Notes: generated by a model not told the origin, from the letters alone. A DNA stretch of 64,000 nt from Bacteroides sp. (GCA_019416685.1 DXWV01000050.1:1-64000), one strand, 5' to 3'. Shown: positions 29,050 through 37,724, counted from the stretch's first letter. Numbers and translations are program-made.

Positions 29050-31185
29050 ATGCAGTGGCCTGATTTTAATTTAAACCTACCTATAACAGATCCTACATGG
29101 ATATTTCTCCTTGTACTTCTTATCATATTGTTTGCTCCTATGGTGTTGGGCCGGCTTCGTATTCCACATATAATCGGAATGATTCTGGCTGGTGTGGTGA
29201 TTGGTGAACATGGATTCAATATTCTGGCACGCGATAGTAGTTTTGAACTTTTCGGAAAAGTAGGTCTCTATTATATAATGTTTCTGGCCGGACTGGAAAT
29301 GAACATGGGAGATTTTAAACAGAACCGTGGTAAGGCTGTGGTATTAGGTCTGTTGGCATTTGTCATTCCTATGGCGCTGGGGTTTATTACTAATATGACG
29401 GTATTGAAATATGGGTTCATTACCTCTGTGTTACTTGCCAGTATGTATGCTTCCCATACGCTTGTAGCTTATCCTATTGTGATTCGTTATGGAGTATCCC
29501 GCCATCGAAGTGTAAGTATTGCCGTTGGGGGAACAGCTGTTACCGATACATTGACTTTGTTGGTGCTGGCGGTTATTGGTGGATTGTTTAAAGGTGAGTC
29601 TTCGGAGATGTTCTGGTTGTGGCTGGTAGTTAAAGTTATTTTCCTGGGGTTTCTTATTATCTTCTTTTTTCCTCGTATCGGGCGTTGGTTCTTTCGAAAG
29701 TACGACGACAATGTGATGCAGTTTATCTTTGTTCTTGCTATGGTTTTCCTGGGAGCCGGATTGATGGAGTTTGTAGGAATGGAAGGTATTTTAGGAGCAT
29801 TTCTTGCTGGATTGGTGTTAAACCGTCTTATTCCTCATGTTTCTCCGTTAATGAATCATTTGGAGTTTGTGGGTAATGCTTTGTTTATTCCATACTTCCT
29901 GATTGGAGTGGGAATGTTGATTGATATTAAAATTCTCTTTGGACATGGTGACGCTTTAAAAGTGGCAGTAGTAATGACTACTGTTGCATTGGCGAGTAAA
30001 TGGATTGCTTCGTGGCTTACTCAGAAAATCTATAAGATGAAAGCTATCGAGAGAGAGTTGATGTTTGGTCTTAGTAATGCACAGGCGGCAGCTACGCTGG
30101 CAGCAGTGCTTGTGGGCTATAATATTATTTTGCCCAGTGGCGAGCGATTACTGAATGAGGATGTGCTGAATGGTACTATTGTATTAATTCTGTTCACTTG
30201 CATCATCAGCTCGTTTGCTACTGAACGGGCGGCCCGTAAGCTCGCTATGCATGAAGCACAGCTGGATACGGAAAATAGTAAAAAGGAGACCCCTGAGAAG
30301 ATTCTGATTCCGGTGGCAAATCCGGATACTATTGATGATTTGATAAACTTGTCTTTGCTGATCCGGGATTCTAAACAAAAAAATAATTTGCTGGCGTTGA
30401 ATGTTATTAATGATAACAGTAGTTCAGACCGTTTGGAGTTGTGTGGTAAAAGAAACCTGGAACGTGCTGCTATGATAGCTGCATCAGCGGATGTACCTTT
30501 GTCACAGGTGAGCCGGTATGATCTTAATATTGCCTCCGGGATTATTCACACAGCAAAAGAATATGAAGTGACGGATGTGGTAATCGGATTGCATCGTAAG
30601 GTCAATATTGTAGACTCTTTCTTTGGTAATCTGGCAGATAGTTTGTTGAAAGGGTTACATAGGGAAGTAATGATAGCCAAGTTCCTAATGCCGGTTAATA
30701 CGCTTCGGCGTATTATTATCGCTGTCCCTCCGAAGGCGGAGTATGAAGCCGGATTTCAGAAATGGGTGGAGCATTTTTGTCGTATGGCAAACATTTTGGG
30801 ATGTCGTGCGCACTTCTTTGCGAATGAGCAGACGTTGGGATACTTACAGCAATTGGTAAAAAAGAAATATGGATTGACCATGACAGATTTCTCCCGTCTG
30901 GACGATTGGGGAGACTTGCTATTGCTTACCGGTCAAGTAAATTATGATCATTTACTGGTTATAGTCAGTGCTCGTCGAGGATCTATCTCTTATGATCCGG
31001 CTTTTGAAAAGTTGCCGGCTCAACTCGGGAAATATTTCTCAAATAATAGCCTTATTATTTTATATCCGGATCAGTTGGGAGAACCTCAGGAAGCTATTTC
31101 TTTCTCAAATCCACGTGGTAGTAATGAGTCGCAGCATTATGAAAAGGTAGGTAAGTGGTTTTATAAATGGTTTAAGAAAAGTTGA
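29050..31185 (+). CDS. CPA2-type cation:proton antiporter with cytoplasmic USP-like domain
   Basis: Inner-membrane monovalent cation/proton antiporter. From the ATG at 29050 the first 400 residues contain about 12 hydrophobic helices with the family motifs (FLAGLEMN, GAFLAGLVLNRLIPH). The remaining 300 residues are soluble and resemble tandem universal-stress-protein domains (ILIPVANPDTIDDLINLSLLI; TDVVIGLHRKVNIVDSFFG). An upstream in-frame start at 29002 would lie inside the promoter region and add a non-conserved leader, so 29050 is preferred. The stop overlaps the start of the next gene by one base (TGATG), so the two are translationally coupled. Confidence 0.93.
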   Translation: MQWPDFNLNLPITDPTWIFLLVLLIILFAPMVLGRLRIPHIIGMILAGVVIGEHGFNILARDSSFELFGKVGLYYIMFLAGLEMNMGDFKQNRGKAVVLGLLAFVIPMALGFITNMTVLKYGFITSVLLASMYASHTLVAYPIVIRYGVSRHRSVSIAVGGTAVTDTLTLLVLAVIGGLFKGESSEMFWLWLVVKVIFLGFLIIFFFPRIGRWFFRKYDDNVMQFIFVLAMVFLGAGLMEFVGMEGILGAFLAGLVLNRLIPHVSPLMNHLEFVGNALFIPYFLIGVGMLIDIKILFGHGDALKVAVVMTTVALASKWIASWLTQKIYKMKAIERELMFGLSNAQAAATLAAVLVGYNIILPSGERLLNEDVLNGTIVLILFTCIISSFATERAARKLAMHEAQLDTENSKKETPEKILIPVANPDTIDDLINLSLLIRDSKQKNNLLALNVINDNSSSDRLELCGKRNLERAAMIAASADVPLSQVSRYDLNIASGIIHTAKEYEVTDVVIGLHRKVNIVDSFFGNLADSLLKGLHREVMIAKFLMPVNTLRRIIIAVPPKAEYEAGFQKWVEHFCRMANILGCRAHFFANEQTLGYLQQLVKKKYGLTMTDFSRLDDWGDLLLLTGQVNYDHLLVIVSARRGSISYDPAFEKLPAQLGKYFSNNSLIILYPDQLGEPQEAISFSNPRGSNESQHYEKVGKWFYKWFKKS

Positions 31186-31895
31186 TGGAAAACTGGAAGC
31201 AAAGAACAGCACTCTTGTTAGGTGAAGAGAAGACGGAGCGGTTGCGTAATGCCCATGTACTTGTAGTTGGTTTGGGTGGAGTAGGTGCTTATGCAGCAGA
31301 GATGATTTGCCGTGCCGGAGTGGGGCGAATGACGATTGTAGATGCTGATACGGTTCAGCCTACCAATCTAAATCGTCAGTTACCGGCTTTACATTCTACC
31401 CTGGGAATACCCAAAGCCAATATATTGGAAGCAAGGTTCAAAGATATTAATCCGGAACTGGAGTTAAAAGTGTTGCCTGTTTTTCTGAAAGACGAAAATA
31501 TTCCGGAACTGCTGGATGCTGCCCGATATGATTTTATTGTTGATGCCATAGATACGTTAAGCCCTAAATGTTATCTCATTTATCATGCTTTGCAACGTCG
31601 TATTAAGATTGTATCCAGTATGGGAGCCGGTGCAAAAAGTGATATAACCCAAGTCCGTTTTGCCGACCTTTGGGATACCTATCATTGCGGATTGAGTAAA
31701 GCTGTCCGGAAGCGTTTGCAGAAGATGGGAGTTAAACGAAAAGTGCCGGTAGTATTTAGTACGGAACAAGCAGATACTAACGCTGTGTTGTTGACTGATG
31801 ATGAAATGAATAAGAAGTCAACTTGTGGTACGGTGAGTTATATGCCTGCTGTCTTTGGTTGCTATCTGGCAGAGTATGTAATAAAACGATTATGA
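31185..31895 (+). CDS. tcdA: tRNA threonylcarbamoyladenosine dehydratase (ThiF/HesA family)
   Basis: E1-like ATP-dependent enzyme that cyclises t6A37 to ct6A in tRNA. Nucleotide-binding GLGGVGAYAAEMICRAG near residues 30-45, VDADTVQPTNLNRQ after it, and SSMGAGAKSD in the second half are the TcdA/CsdL signatures. The ATG at 31185 overlaps the antiporter stop; a TTG at 31182 is in frame but gives only one extra Met. Its length (236) is typical. Confidence 0.9.
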   Translation: MENWKQRTALLLGEEKTERLRNAHVLVVGLGGVGAYAAEMICRAGVGRMTIVDADTVQPTNLNRQLPALHSTLGIPKANILEARFKDINPELELKVLPVFLKDENIPELLDAARYDFIVDAIDTLSPKCYLIYHALQRRIKIVSSMGAGAKSDITQVRFADLWDTYHCGLSKAVRKRLQKMGVKRKVPVVFSTEQADTNAVLLTDDEMNKKSTCGTVSYMPAVFGCYLAEYVIKRL

Positions 31896-31905
31896 ATAAT
31901 TATTC

Positions 31906-31982
31906 AATGTGCTGATATACCAATGTGCCAATTGACTGCACTATAGCACATACCAATTGGCACATTGGCATATCAGTACATT
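31906..31982. repeat. 29-bp inverted repeat between tcdA and the ABC ATPase
   Basis: Left arm 31906-31934 and right arm 31954-31982 are complementary with two mismatches (both allow G-U pairing), around a 19-base loop. The arms contain AATGTGCCAATTG and its complement. It begins 10 bases after the tcdA stop and ends 14 bases before the ATPase start. No T tract follows. It looks like a dispersed intergenic palindrome (MITE- or REP-like) rather than a plain terminator. Confidence 0.7.
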
Positions 31983-31995
31983 AGCGCATTATTAT

Positions 31996-32652
31996 ATGAT
32001 AAAATTAGAAGGAATTACTAAAAGTTTCGGTTCTTTACAGGTTCTCAAGGGTATTGATCTGGAAATAAATAAAGGAGAAGTTGTGAGCATTGTCGGACCC
32101 AGTGGTGCCGGTAAAACAACTCTGTTGCAGATTATGGGTACACTTGATGAACCGGATGCCGGTCATATCTATATCGATGGTACAAACGTCAGTAAAATGA
32201 AAGAAAAAGAGCTTTCCGCTTTTCGTAATAAGCATATTGGTTTTGTTTTTCAATTTCATCAGTTGCTTCCTGAGTTTACAGCATTAGAAAATATTATGAT
32301 TCCCGCATTGATAGCCGGGGTATCTTCGAAAGAAGCTACAGAGCATGCATTAGAGATACTAAATTTTATGGGATTGGCAGAGCGTGCTTCGCATAAACCG
32401 AATGAGCTCTCCGGTGGAGAAAAACAACGGGTTGCTGTAGCTCGTGCCCTTATTAATAATCCGGCAGTAATATTAGCTGACGAGCCTTCCGGTAGTTTGG
32501 ATACGCATAATAAGGAAGAACTACACCAATTGTTCTTTGAACTTCGTGATCGTCTGGGGCAGACATTTGTGATTGTAACACACGATGAGGGGTTAGCTCA
32601 GATTACAGATCGCACTGTTCATATGATAGACGGTATAATTAATAAGTGTTAA
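31996..32652 (+). CDS. lolD: LolD-like ABC transporter ATP-binding protein
   Basis: ATPase of the MacB/LolD type, probably the energy module for lipoprotein release from the inner membrane. Walker A GPSGAGKTT at 34-42, Q-loop FVFQFHQLLPEF, signature LSGGEKQRVA, Walker B VILADEPSG and the switch His in VIVTHDEG are all intact. From the ATG at 31996 the protein is 218 residues, as expected. The in-frame ATG at 31957 lies inside the inverted repeat and would add a low-complexity leader, so it is rejected. The membrane partner (LolC/E-like) is not adjacent, which is common in Bacteroides. The symbol is by family resemblance. Confidence 0.85.
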   Translation: MIKLEGITKSFGSLQVLKGIDLEINKGEVVSIVGPSGAGKTTLLQIMGTLDEPDAGHIYIDGTNVSKMKEKELSAFRNKHIGFVFQFHQLLPEFTALENIMIPALIAGVSSKEATEHALEILNFMGLAERASHKPNELSGGEKQRVAVARALINNPAVILADEPSGSLDTHNKEELHQLFFELRDRLGQTFVIVTHDEGLAQITDRTVHMIDGIINKC

Positions 32653-32687
32653 TAGGGAGGAGGAAAGTCTAAAAAATGATACCATAT

Positions 32688-32728
32688 GGCTGATTGGCTA
32701 TTAATTTTAATCAATTAGCCGTATCTTT
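32688..32728 (+). terminator. Terminator of the LolD-like gene
   Basis: GGCTGATTG and CAATTAGCC form a 9-bp stem with one G-U pair around a 15-base loop; a moderately T-rich stretch follows. Confidence 0.55.
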
Positions 32729-32790
32729 ATATCGCTTCTCTACAGAAGTCTGTGAAGATGGTAGGTAGAGTGTTTGTTTTGTTTGTGTGT

Positions 32791-32832
32791 GATGCATTCT
32801 TATCTAGTGTGATAAGGATGCATCTTTTTTAT
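32791..32832 (+). terminator. Strong intrinsic terminator in the gene-poor stretch
   Basis: GATGCATTCTTATC and GATAAGGATGCATC pair over 14 positions with one mismatch, around a 6-base loop, followed directly by six T. It lies 140 bases after the LolD-like gene and 63 bases after the first terminator, so it either backs that terminator up or ends a short independent RNA starting near 32,735. Confidence 0.75.
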
Positions 32833-32963
32833 TTTAGATTTTCATCGGTTTGACTTAACCGATTGAAGAATAAACTTTTAGTGGAGTATTTGAGAAATAG
32901 AGGTAACAATTTAGCAACCGTGCGAATTTCTGCATTTTGCATTGCTATGCTATCTCTTGACCC

Positions 32964-33092
32964 ATGAGAAGTCGTCTCCATAATCCTAATTTAAAAGTGC
33001 AGGACTACCGTCTTTTGTATTATGTGTATAATGTATTGCGAGGTTGTGATTATCCTGTGGATAATGGGGTGTTATCTACAAAAGAGGAATAA
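32964..33092 (+). CDS. Possible small protein, 42 residues
   Basis: ATG to TAA reading MRSRLHNPNLKV... with an aromatic and charged middle (QDYRLLYYVYNVLRG) and an acidic end (STKEE). The composition looks protein-like and lacks the odd residues of shadow frames. There is no clear ribosome-binding site, and no family is recognised. It is flanked by hairpins on both sides. It may be a real small protein or chance. Confidence 0.3.
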   Translation: MRSRLHNPNLKVQDYRLLYYVYNVLRGCDYPVDNGVLSTKEE

Positions 33093-33119
33093 GATAGATA
33101 TAATATCATGATTGTCTAT

Positions 33120-33163
33120 TTGTACCGTTTTCTCCCATAGTAACATGAGAGAAAATGGTACAA
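33120..33163. repeat. 15-bp inverted repeat
   Basis: TTGTACCGTTTTCTC (33120-33134) and GAGAAAATGGTACAA (33149-33163) are complementary with one mismatch, around a 14-base loop. It has no T tract and ends about 135 bases beyond the VOC gene's stop codon, so it could be an operator or a structured RNA end. Confidence 0.55.
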
Positions 33164-33298
33164 AGACGCAGTACGACAAAATAAATCAATATATTATTAG
33201 TAAATGAGATGAATAACTGCTATTTGTATTAGCAAAATATAATATTATCTGTCTCAAATTTTTTACTTGTTCGACAACGGTTTTAGTCTGTTAAGAAT

Positions 33299-33685
33299 TT
33301 AGATTTTTTCGCAGAATTCAATTTTTTCTTTGTTGGGTCCCACTATCGTAAAGAACTTGACTCCATTTTTCCAGAACGGAAGACTGTTTACCTGTTCATC
33401 CAACATCCGGAATTGTTTCGTCTTTACCAATTCAAATAAGGTATCTATATTCTTTACGTCCAGTGCAATATGGTCAATAGCTCCTGCTTGCATGACGGCA
33501 GATCTGTTTTCATAAGTTTCGATAATCAGATTCTGCATTTGCAGGAATGCGACGGTTTCTCCGTTGTTATTCGTCCTGAGGGCGACCTCGAAGCCCAGTT
33601 GTTCATAGAAACGGATTGTTCCCTCCATGTCGTTTGTCGGAATCCCTATATGTTGGATGCCCGTACAGAAATTTTTTACGTCCAT
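33299..33685 (-). CDS. VOC (glyoxalase/bleomycin-resistance) family protein
   Basis: A 128-residue single-module vicinal-oxygen-chelate protein. The N-terminal half has IQHIGIPTNDMEGTIRFYEQLGFEV and the second half IDHIALDVKNIDTLFELV, the paired beta-alpha-beta-beta-beta units of the fold, with metal-ligand His residues at HIG and HIA and a Glu near the end (KIEFCEKI). Substrate unknown. It ends the MFS/mannitol-dehydrogenase operon, 30 bases after the permease, so it probably acts on a sugar or polyol intermediate (an epimerase- or isomerase-type role is possible). Confidence 0.85.
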   Translation of the reverse strand: MDVKNFCTGIQHIGIPTNDMEGTIRFYEQLGFEVALRTNNNGETVAFLQMQNLIIETYENRSAVMQAGAIDHIALDVKNIDTLFELVKTKQFRMLDEQVNSLPFWKNGVKFFTIVGPNKEKIEFCEKI

Positions 33686-33715
33686 AATATCTTATTTTTA
33701 ATAATTAAATTTCAT

Positions 33716-35032
33716 TTACATACATTCATTATCTTTGATGCGGGAACCGAACAGGGCATAATAGAGCATTACCAGTTCGCAAACCAACGCAATCAACCAG
33801 GTCCATTGCCAGCTTCCCCATGCATCAGCAAGCATGCCTTGCAACACCGGAAAGACTGCACCGCCGAATACTCCCATCATAAACACACCCGAAGCTCTGG
33901 ATGTGTATTTTTTCAATCCTTTGATAGCCAATGTGAAAATACAACTCCACATGACTGAGTGACACAAACCTACCGATACCAGTACCCATAAGTTGTTGGT
34001 AAGAATGGCTGTTAATATCAACAGTGTTGCAATCAGAGTGGTTACTGTGAGCAGGAAGCGGGGCTGGATGTTATTAAAGAAACTGAAGACAAGCCTGCCC
34101 ACCATCAAACCTCCCCAATAGAGTGTTGCCAGCAAAGCCGGAATACCCAGGTCCAGTCCCCAAAGCATCAGGCGTTCTTTTCCGAAGAAAGAAAGTCCAT
34201 GGTCAGATTCAATCAGTTCCATGGCATGAAGATTGACGTTGACGCCGACCGCCACTTCCGTTCCCACGTAGAAGAATATGGCAACCACTCCGAGTGTCAG
34301 ATGCCGGAAAGACCAGATACTTCGCTTCAGCTTTTCTCCGGTATCGGCTCTGGTTCCCTGAACGTCGGGAAGATTCAGACGGGAGGTGATTACCGTTGTA
34401 ATGACGATGCACAAGGCAATCATCAGAAAAGGAATCATCAACTGGTCAGCCGTGACACTGTCAAGTGCCACACCGGCAAAGATTATCCCCGTTACAAAGA
34501 AGGGGGCAATAGTGGTGCCGAACGAATTGATGGCGCACACAATGTTCATACGTTGTACGGGTTGCGTGTTCGGCAGGTTGTAAGCGGCTATGTATGGATT
34601 TATCACCACTTGCAGCAAGGCAGCGGAGGTTCCCATCAGATAAGAGCCCAATAAGAAAATGAAGTAACCGTAAGGAACCTTGTCTTCCATAATCTGCAAG
34701 TGCATATCTCCGTAATGTACCACAAACCAAGAAGAAAGAGAGTACATCAGCAGGCCGGCCACCATGACGCCCAATGCGCGCAACAAGGTCTTCTTGTAAC
34801 CGTGCGCATTAATCCATTTCCCTCCCAACGAGCTGTTCAGCAGATAACCGAAAAAGAAAAAGAAGGATATAAGCGTGGTCAGCGTATTTTTCAACTCGTC
34901 GGCGTGCGAGAGGAATGCTATTTTCAGTGGTCCTTGGAACTGCCCGTTGACAGTTGTCAGGAAACCGACAATGAAATAAATGAAAGTCAGGATTGCGAAC
35001 GGTCCTAGACTATTACTTTTTTGTGTATTCAT
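33716..35032 (-). CDS. FucP-like MFS sugar/polyol permease
   Basis: A 438-residue inner-membrane permease with 12 hydrophobic helices. The start FLTTVNGQFQGPLKIAFLS and the internal MGTSAALLQVVINPYIA are typical of the L-fucose:proton symporter subfamily, where the NPYI element is conserved. It lies between the polyol dehydrogenase and VOC genes in one - strand operon under the shared LacI-type operator block. By context the substrate is mannitol, another hexitol or fructose; the sequence does not identify it. Confidence 0.88.
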   Translation of the reverse strand: MNTQKSNSLGPFAILTFIYFIVGFLTTVNGQFQGPLKIAFLSHADELKNTLTTLISFFFFFGYLLNSSLGGKWINAHGYKKTLLRALGVMVAGLLMYSLSSWFVVHYGDMHLQIMEDKVPYGYFIFLLGSYLMGTSAALLQVVINPYIAAYNLPNTQPVQRMNIVCAINSFGTTIAPFFVTGIIFAGVALDSVTADQLMIPFLMIALCIVITTVITSRLNLPDVQGTRADTGEKLKRSIWSFRHLTLGVVAIFFYVGTEVAVGVNVNLHAMELIESDHGLSFFGKERLMLWGLDLGIPALLATLYWGGLMVGRLVFSFFNNIQPRFLLTVTTLIATLLILTAILTNNLWVLVSVGLCHSVMWSCIFTLAIKGLKKYTSRASGVFMMGVFGGAVFPVLQGMLADAWGSWQWTWLIALVCELVMLYYALFGSRIKDNECM

Positions 35033-35061
35033 GATGTAAGGGTAAAAGGGGTAATAACTTG

Positions 35062-36501
35062 TTATAGGATACTTTCAAGTACAGACATTGCTCCTTTCTC
35101 CTTGATGGAATTTACCATGTCCAGATACAAGGTTACAAAGGCGTCGGCAACTTTCAAGTCCGTACTGCGGAAAGCCGAGAGCGCAAGGAAGTCCATCGGA
35201 TTGTCACTACCAATCAGTGTTTTGTCTTCCGCAGTCATCCACGGTTCAGCTATTTCGAACGAAGCTCCCTTGTCGTCTGTCTTGTATTTCAGATAATGGC
35301 GATAGGCTGCTACCAGATAAGCCACGCGTGTAAGGTCGTTATGGTCGCGAATCATCTTGATGAGGTTCGGCATCACATATACCGGGAACTTGGATATGCC
35401 GTCGAAGCAGAGGCGGGCAATCTGGTCGCTTACGGAACGGTTTCCGAAACGCTCTATCAGCGTCTGCTTGTACAGTTCCAAATCGGTGTTTCCGGGAGCC
35501 GGCACGTAGGGGGTAATATCCACATCCATAAAGATACGTATAAACTTTGCTATGCGCTCGTCGTGCATGGCGTCATCCACCTTTCGATAACCGCTAAGGA
35601 AAGAAGGATATGAAAGCAGTGTGTGCGATGCGTTCAGCAGGCTGAGCTTCATATTTTCATAAGCGGTCACATCGTCGGTGAACTCGGCTCCGACCTTTTC
35701 CCATGCAGGACGTCCGGCTATGAAATTGTCTTCTATCACCCACTGTATGAAATCCTCGCAATAGACCGGAGCTTCGTCACAGGTTCCGTTCTTTGCGTTC
35801 AACCGGACAATATCGTCGGGGCGGGTTGCCGGTGTGATGCGATCCACCATACTGTTCGGGAACGTGACGTTTTCTGCTGCCCATGCTGCCAGTTCCGCAT
35901 CTTGAGCCTGAAAGAATGTGCTGAAAGCTTTGCGGGCTGTGTTGCCGTTGTGTTGCAGATTGTCGCAGGACAGAATGGTCACAGGACCGTTCCCGGCTAC
36001 CTTTCTTTTCCGCAGTCCTTCAGCGACGAATCCGAAAACCGTTTTAGGTGTTTGCGGATTTCGCAAATCATACTTTACGTTTTCATCTTCCAATATGAAT
36101 TCTCCGGTGGCTTTCTCGATGTTGTAGCCACCTTCGGTAATGGTCAGTGTGATGATGCGAATGTCCTTGTCCGCAATTTTGGCAATGACGGCTTTCGGAT
36201 TTTCGATGCCCCAGATGAGTTCCACCAATGAACCGATACGGTAGGTTTCATCCTTTCCGTCGCGTCCGCAAACGGTGAGCGTGTATTCGTTCTTCTGTTT
36301 TTTCAATGCTTTATAAAGATGCTCGTCGCCTGGCAGCAACATAGCACCGCAGATACCCCATGTTTGCTGGGTAGCATCAGCTAACAATAAATTGGTATAA
36401 TACTCTTCGTGTGCCCGGTGAAAATTGCCAACACCGATGTGCAGAATACCCGGTTTCACCTGTTCACGATTGTAATTGTAAGAAATAACTTGTGTCTTCA
36501 T
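35062..36501 (-). CDS. Mannitol dehydrogenase family oxidoreductase
   Basis: NAD-dependent long-chain polyol dehydrogenase (PF01232/PF08125). Near the N-terminus HIGVGNFHRAHEEYYTNLL carries the Rossmann-type nucleotide site. Later conserved elements are FPNSMVDRITPATR, the QWVIEDNF segment and, in the C-terminal domain, KLSLLNASHTLLSY with the catalytic-region Asn and His. The 479-residue length fits mannitol 2-dehydrogenase; fructuronate and tagaturonate reductases are relatives and cannot be excluded. The sugar kinase at 38519, controlled by the same operator block, fits the route mannitol to fructose to fructose-6-phosphate. First gene of its operon. Confidence 0.9.
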   Translation of the reverse strand: MKTQVISYNYNREQVKPGILHIGVGNFHRAHEEYYTNLLLADATQQTWGICGAMLLPGDEHLYKALKKQKNEYTLTVCGRDGKDETYRIGSLVELIWGIENPKAVIAKIADKDIRIITLTITEGGYNIEKATGEFILEDENVKYDLRNPQTPKTVFGFVAEGLRKRKVAGNGPVTILSCDNLQHNGNTARKAFSTFFQAQDAELAAWAAENVTFPNSMVDRITPATRPDDIVRLNAKNGTCDEAPVYCEDFIQWVIEDNFIAGRPAWEKVGAEFTDDVTAYENMKLSLLNASHTLLSYPSFLSGYRKVDDAMHDERIAKFIRIFMDVDITPYVPAPGNTDLELYKQTLIERFGNRSVSDQIARLCFDGISKFPVYVMPNLIKMIRDHNDLTRVAYLVAAYRHYLKYKTDDKGASFEIAEPWMTAEDKTLIGSDNPMDFLALSAFRSTDLKVADAFVTLYLDMVNSIKEKGAMSVLESIL

Positions 36502-36546
36502 GATTCATTTATTTTTTAAGTTCTACTTTTTTGTTTTTCGATATGA

Positions 36547-36554
36547 CAAAGATA
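36547..36554 (-). promoter_or_regulatory. -7 box of the polyol dehydrogenase operon
   Basis: Reads TATCTTTG on the - strand, an exact match to TAnnTTTG, 46 bases before the dehydrogenase start. The flank CAAAGA-AGA-AG-TGAA-CTA on the + strand is also conserved at the PfkB promoter. Confidence 0.65.
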
Positions 36555-36600
36555 GATAGCTGAATCTAAGAAAAATAGGCTTTTTAGGCTCTTTTACCTG

Positions 36601-36642
36601 CAAACGATTGCGGGAACGTTCCCAAAATCTGCAAACGTTCTC
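36601..36642. promoter_or_regulatory. Operator block, dehydrogenase/regulator intergenic region
   Basis: Three LacI-type sites side by side: CAAACGATTG (36601-36610), the perfect palindrome GGGAACGTTCCC (36612-36623), and GCAAACGTTCTC (36631-36642), each around a central ACG core. A 37-bp segment (36604-36640) recurs without change at 39509-39545. The central palindrome is centred 67 bp from the centre of the -7 box of the dehydrogenase operon. The likely binder is the LacI-family protein encoded at 36696. Confidence 0.8.
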
Positions 36643-36671
36643 AAAGATTAGGAATTGTCGGCAGAAATAGA

Positions 36672-36679
36672 TATTTTTG
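36672..36679 (+). promoter_or_regulatory. -7 box of the LacI-type regulator gene
   Basis: TATTTTTG matches TAnnTTTG, with TTAG 20 bases upstream at the -33 position. The operator block ends just upstream of the -33 element, so the regulator may control its own gene. Confidence 0.55.
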
Positions 36680-36695
36680 TCCTGACTTAAATACA

Positions 36696-37724
36696 ATGAC
36701 CATGAAACATGTGACCATCAAAGACATAGCCCGGTATTTGTCCATATCCGTTTCCACTGTATCTCGTGCATTGGTTGATGACAAGAATATCCGTAAGGAG
36801 ACTAAAGAGAAGGTCTTGGAAACGGCAAAGAGGTTGGGCTATAAGCCAAATCCGGTGGCAACTAATTTAAAGTACGGTCATACCAATACAGTGGGTGTGA
36901 TAGTGCCGGAAATGGTTACCCCGTTTGCTTCACGGGTGGTAAACGGAATCCAAGATGTTCTCTATGCAAATGGCATAAAGGTGATTATTGCCGAATCGGG
37001 TGAAGATCCGGAGAAAGAGAAGGAGAATCTGCAATTGATGGAGCGTTTTATGGTAGACGGCATCATCATCAGCCTTTGCAGCTATAAGAAGAACAGGGAG
37101 GAATATCTCCGTCTGCAAAAGGCTGAAATGCCGATGGTCTTTTATGACCGTATCCCCCATGGTCTTGATGTACCGCAAGTGATAGTGGATGATTATATGA
37201 AGTCTTTCTTTCTGGTGGAAGGGCTTATCCGGAGCGGGCGCAAGCATATCGTCCATATACAAGGACCGGACGATGTGTACAATTCCATTGAACGTGCCAG
37301 AGGATACAAAGACGCCTTGGAAAAGTTCCGTATCCCTTTTGATGAAAAAATGCTGTTTAAAGCCGGATTGACTTTTGAGGATGGCAGAGACGTGGCGGTG
37401 AAACTGCAGGAAAGGAACATACCCTTCGATGCGGTCTTTGCCTTTACGGATACGTTGGCCATCGGAGCCATGAACAAATTAAGAGAGTTAGGTCGAGAAA
37501 TCCCGGAAGAAGTAGCCATAGCCAGCTTTTCCGGGACAGAACTTTCCACGATTGTTTATCCGGAACTTACCACTGTGGAACCGCCTTTATTCCAAATGGG
37601 GCGGAATGCCGCCGAACTGATTCTGGAAAAGATTAAAAATCCCGTATCCCCTAACCGTTCTGTCGTGCTTAATGCTGAAATAAAGCTGCGTGCATCTACC
37701 ACAAATGGCAATTTATCAGAATGA
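36696..37724 (+). CDS. LacI-family transcriptional regulator of the polyol/fructose cluster
   Basis: A 342-residue regulator. An N-terminal helix-turn-helix (VTIKDIARYLSISVSTVSRAL) is followed by the hinge KRLGYKPNPVA and a periplasmic-binding-like effector domain (TVGVIVPEMVTPF ... AFTDTLAIGAMNKL ... LTTVEPPLFQMG). The next ATG (MKHVTIKD) is 6 bases downstream. It is divergent from the dehydrogenase operon, and the operator block lies between them. Its stop codon overlaps that of the convergent outer-membrane protein gene by 9 bases. The effector is probably a cluster substrate or product (inference). Confidence 0.93.
   Translation: MTMKHVTIKDIARYLSISVSTVSRALVDDKNIRKETKEKVLETAKRLGYKPNPVATNLKYGHTNTVGVIVPEMVTPFASRVVNGIQDVLYANGIKVIIAESGEDPEKEKENLQLMERFMVDGIIISLCSYKKNREEYLRLQKAEMPMVFYDRIPHGLDVPQVIVDDYMKSFFLVEGLIRSGRKHIVHIQGPDDVYNSIERARGYKDALEKFRIPFDEKMLFKAGLTFEDGRDVAVKLQERNIPFDAVFAFTDTLAIGAMNKLRELGREIPEEVAIASFSGTELSTIVYPELTTVEPPLFQMGRNAAELILEKIKNPVSPNRSVVLNAEIKLRASTTNGNLSE

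Larger units (their letters stand above)
32833..33298. other. Gene-poor stretch with hairpins
   Basis: Between the strong terminator and the VOC gene there is no long reading frame. It holds a 7-bp perfect hairpin (ATCGGTT...AACCGAT, 32844-32863), a possible 42-codon ORF (32964-33092) and a 15-bp inverted repeat (33120-33163). The remaining DNA is AT-rich without recognisable content. Confidence 0.5.

Noticed and set aside
31957..31995. Upstream ATG for the LolD-like ATPase
   Set aside because: The leader would be encoded by the right arm of the inverted repeat and is not seen in the family.
33470..36231. Several 100-200 codon + strand frames opposite the MFS and dehydrogenase genes
   Set aside because: They mirror long, well-supported - strand genes and show unnatural composition; the GC-rich codon use of that region keeps opposite frames open.
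37193..37549. 118-codon frame opposite the LacI-type gene
   Set aside because: Shadow of a clear coding region.
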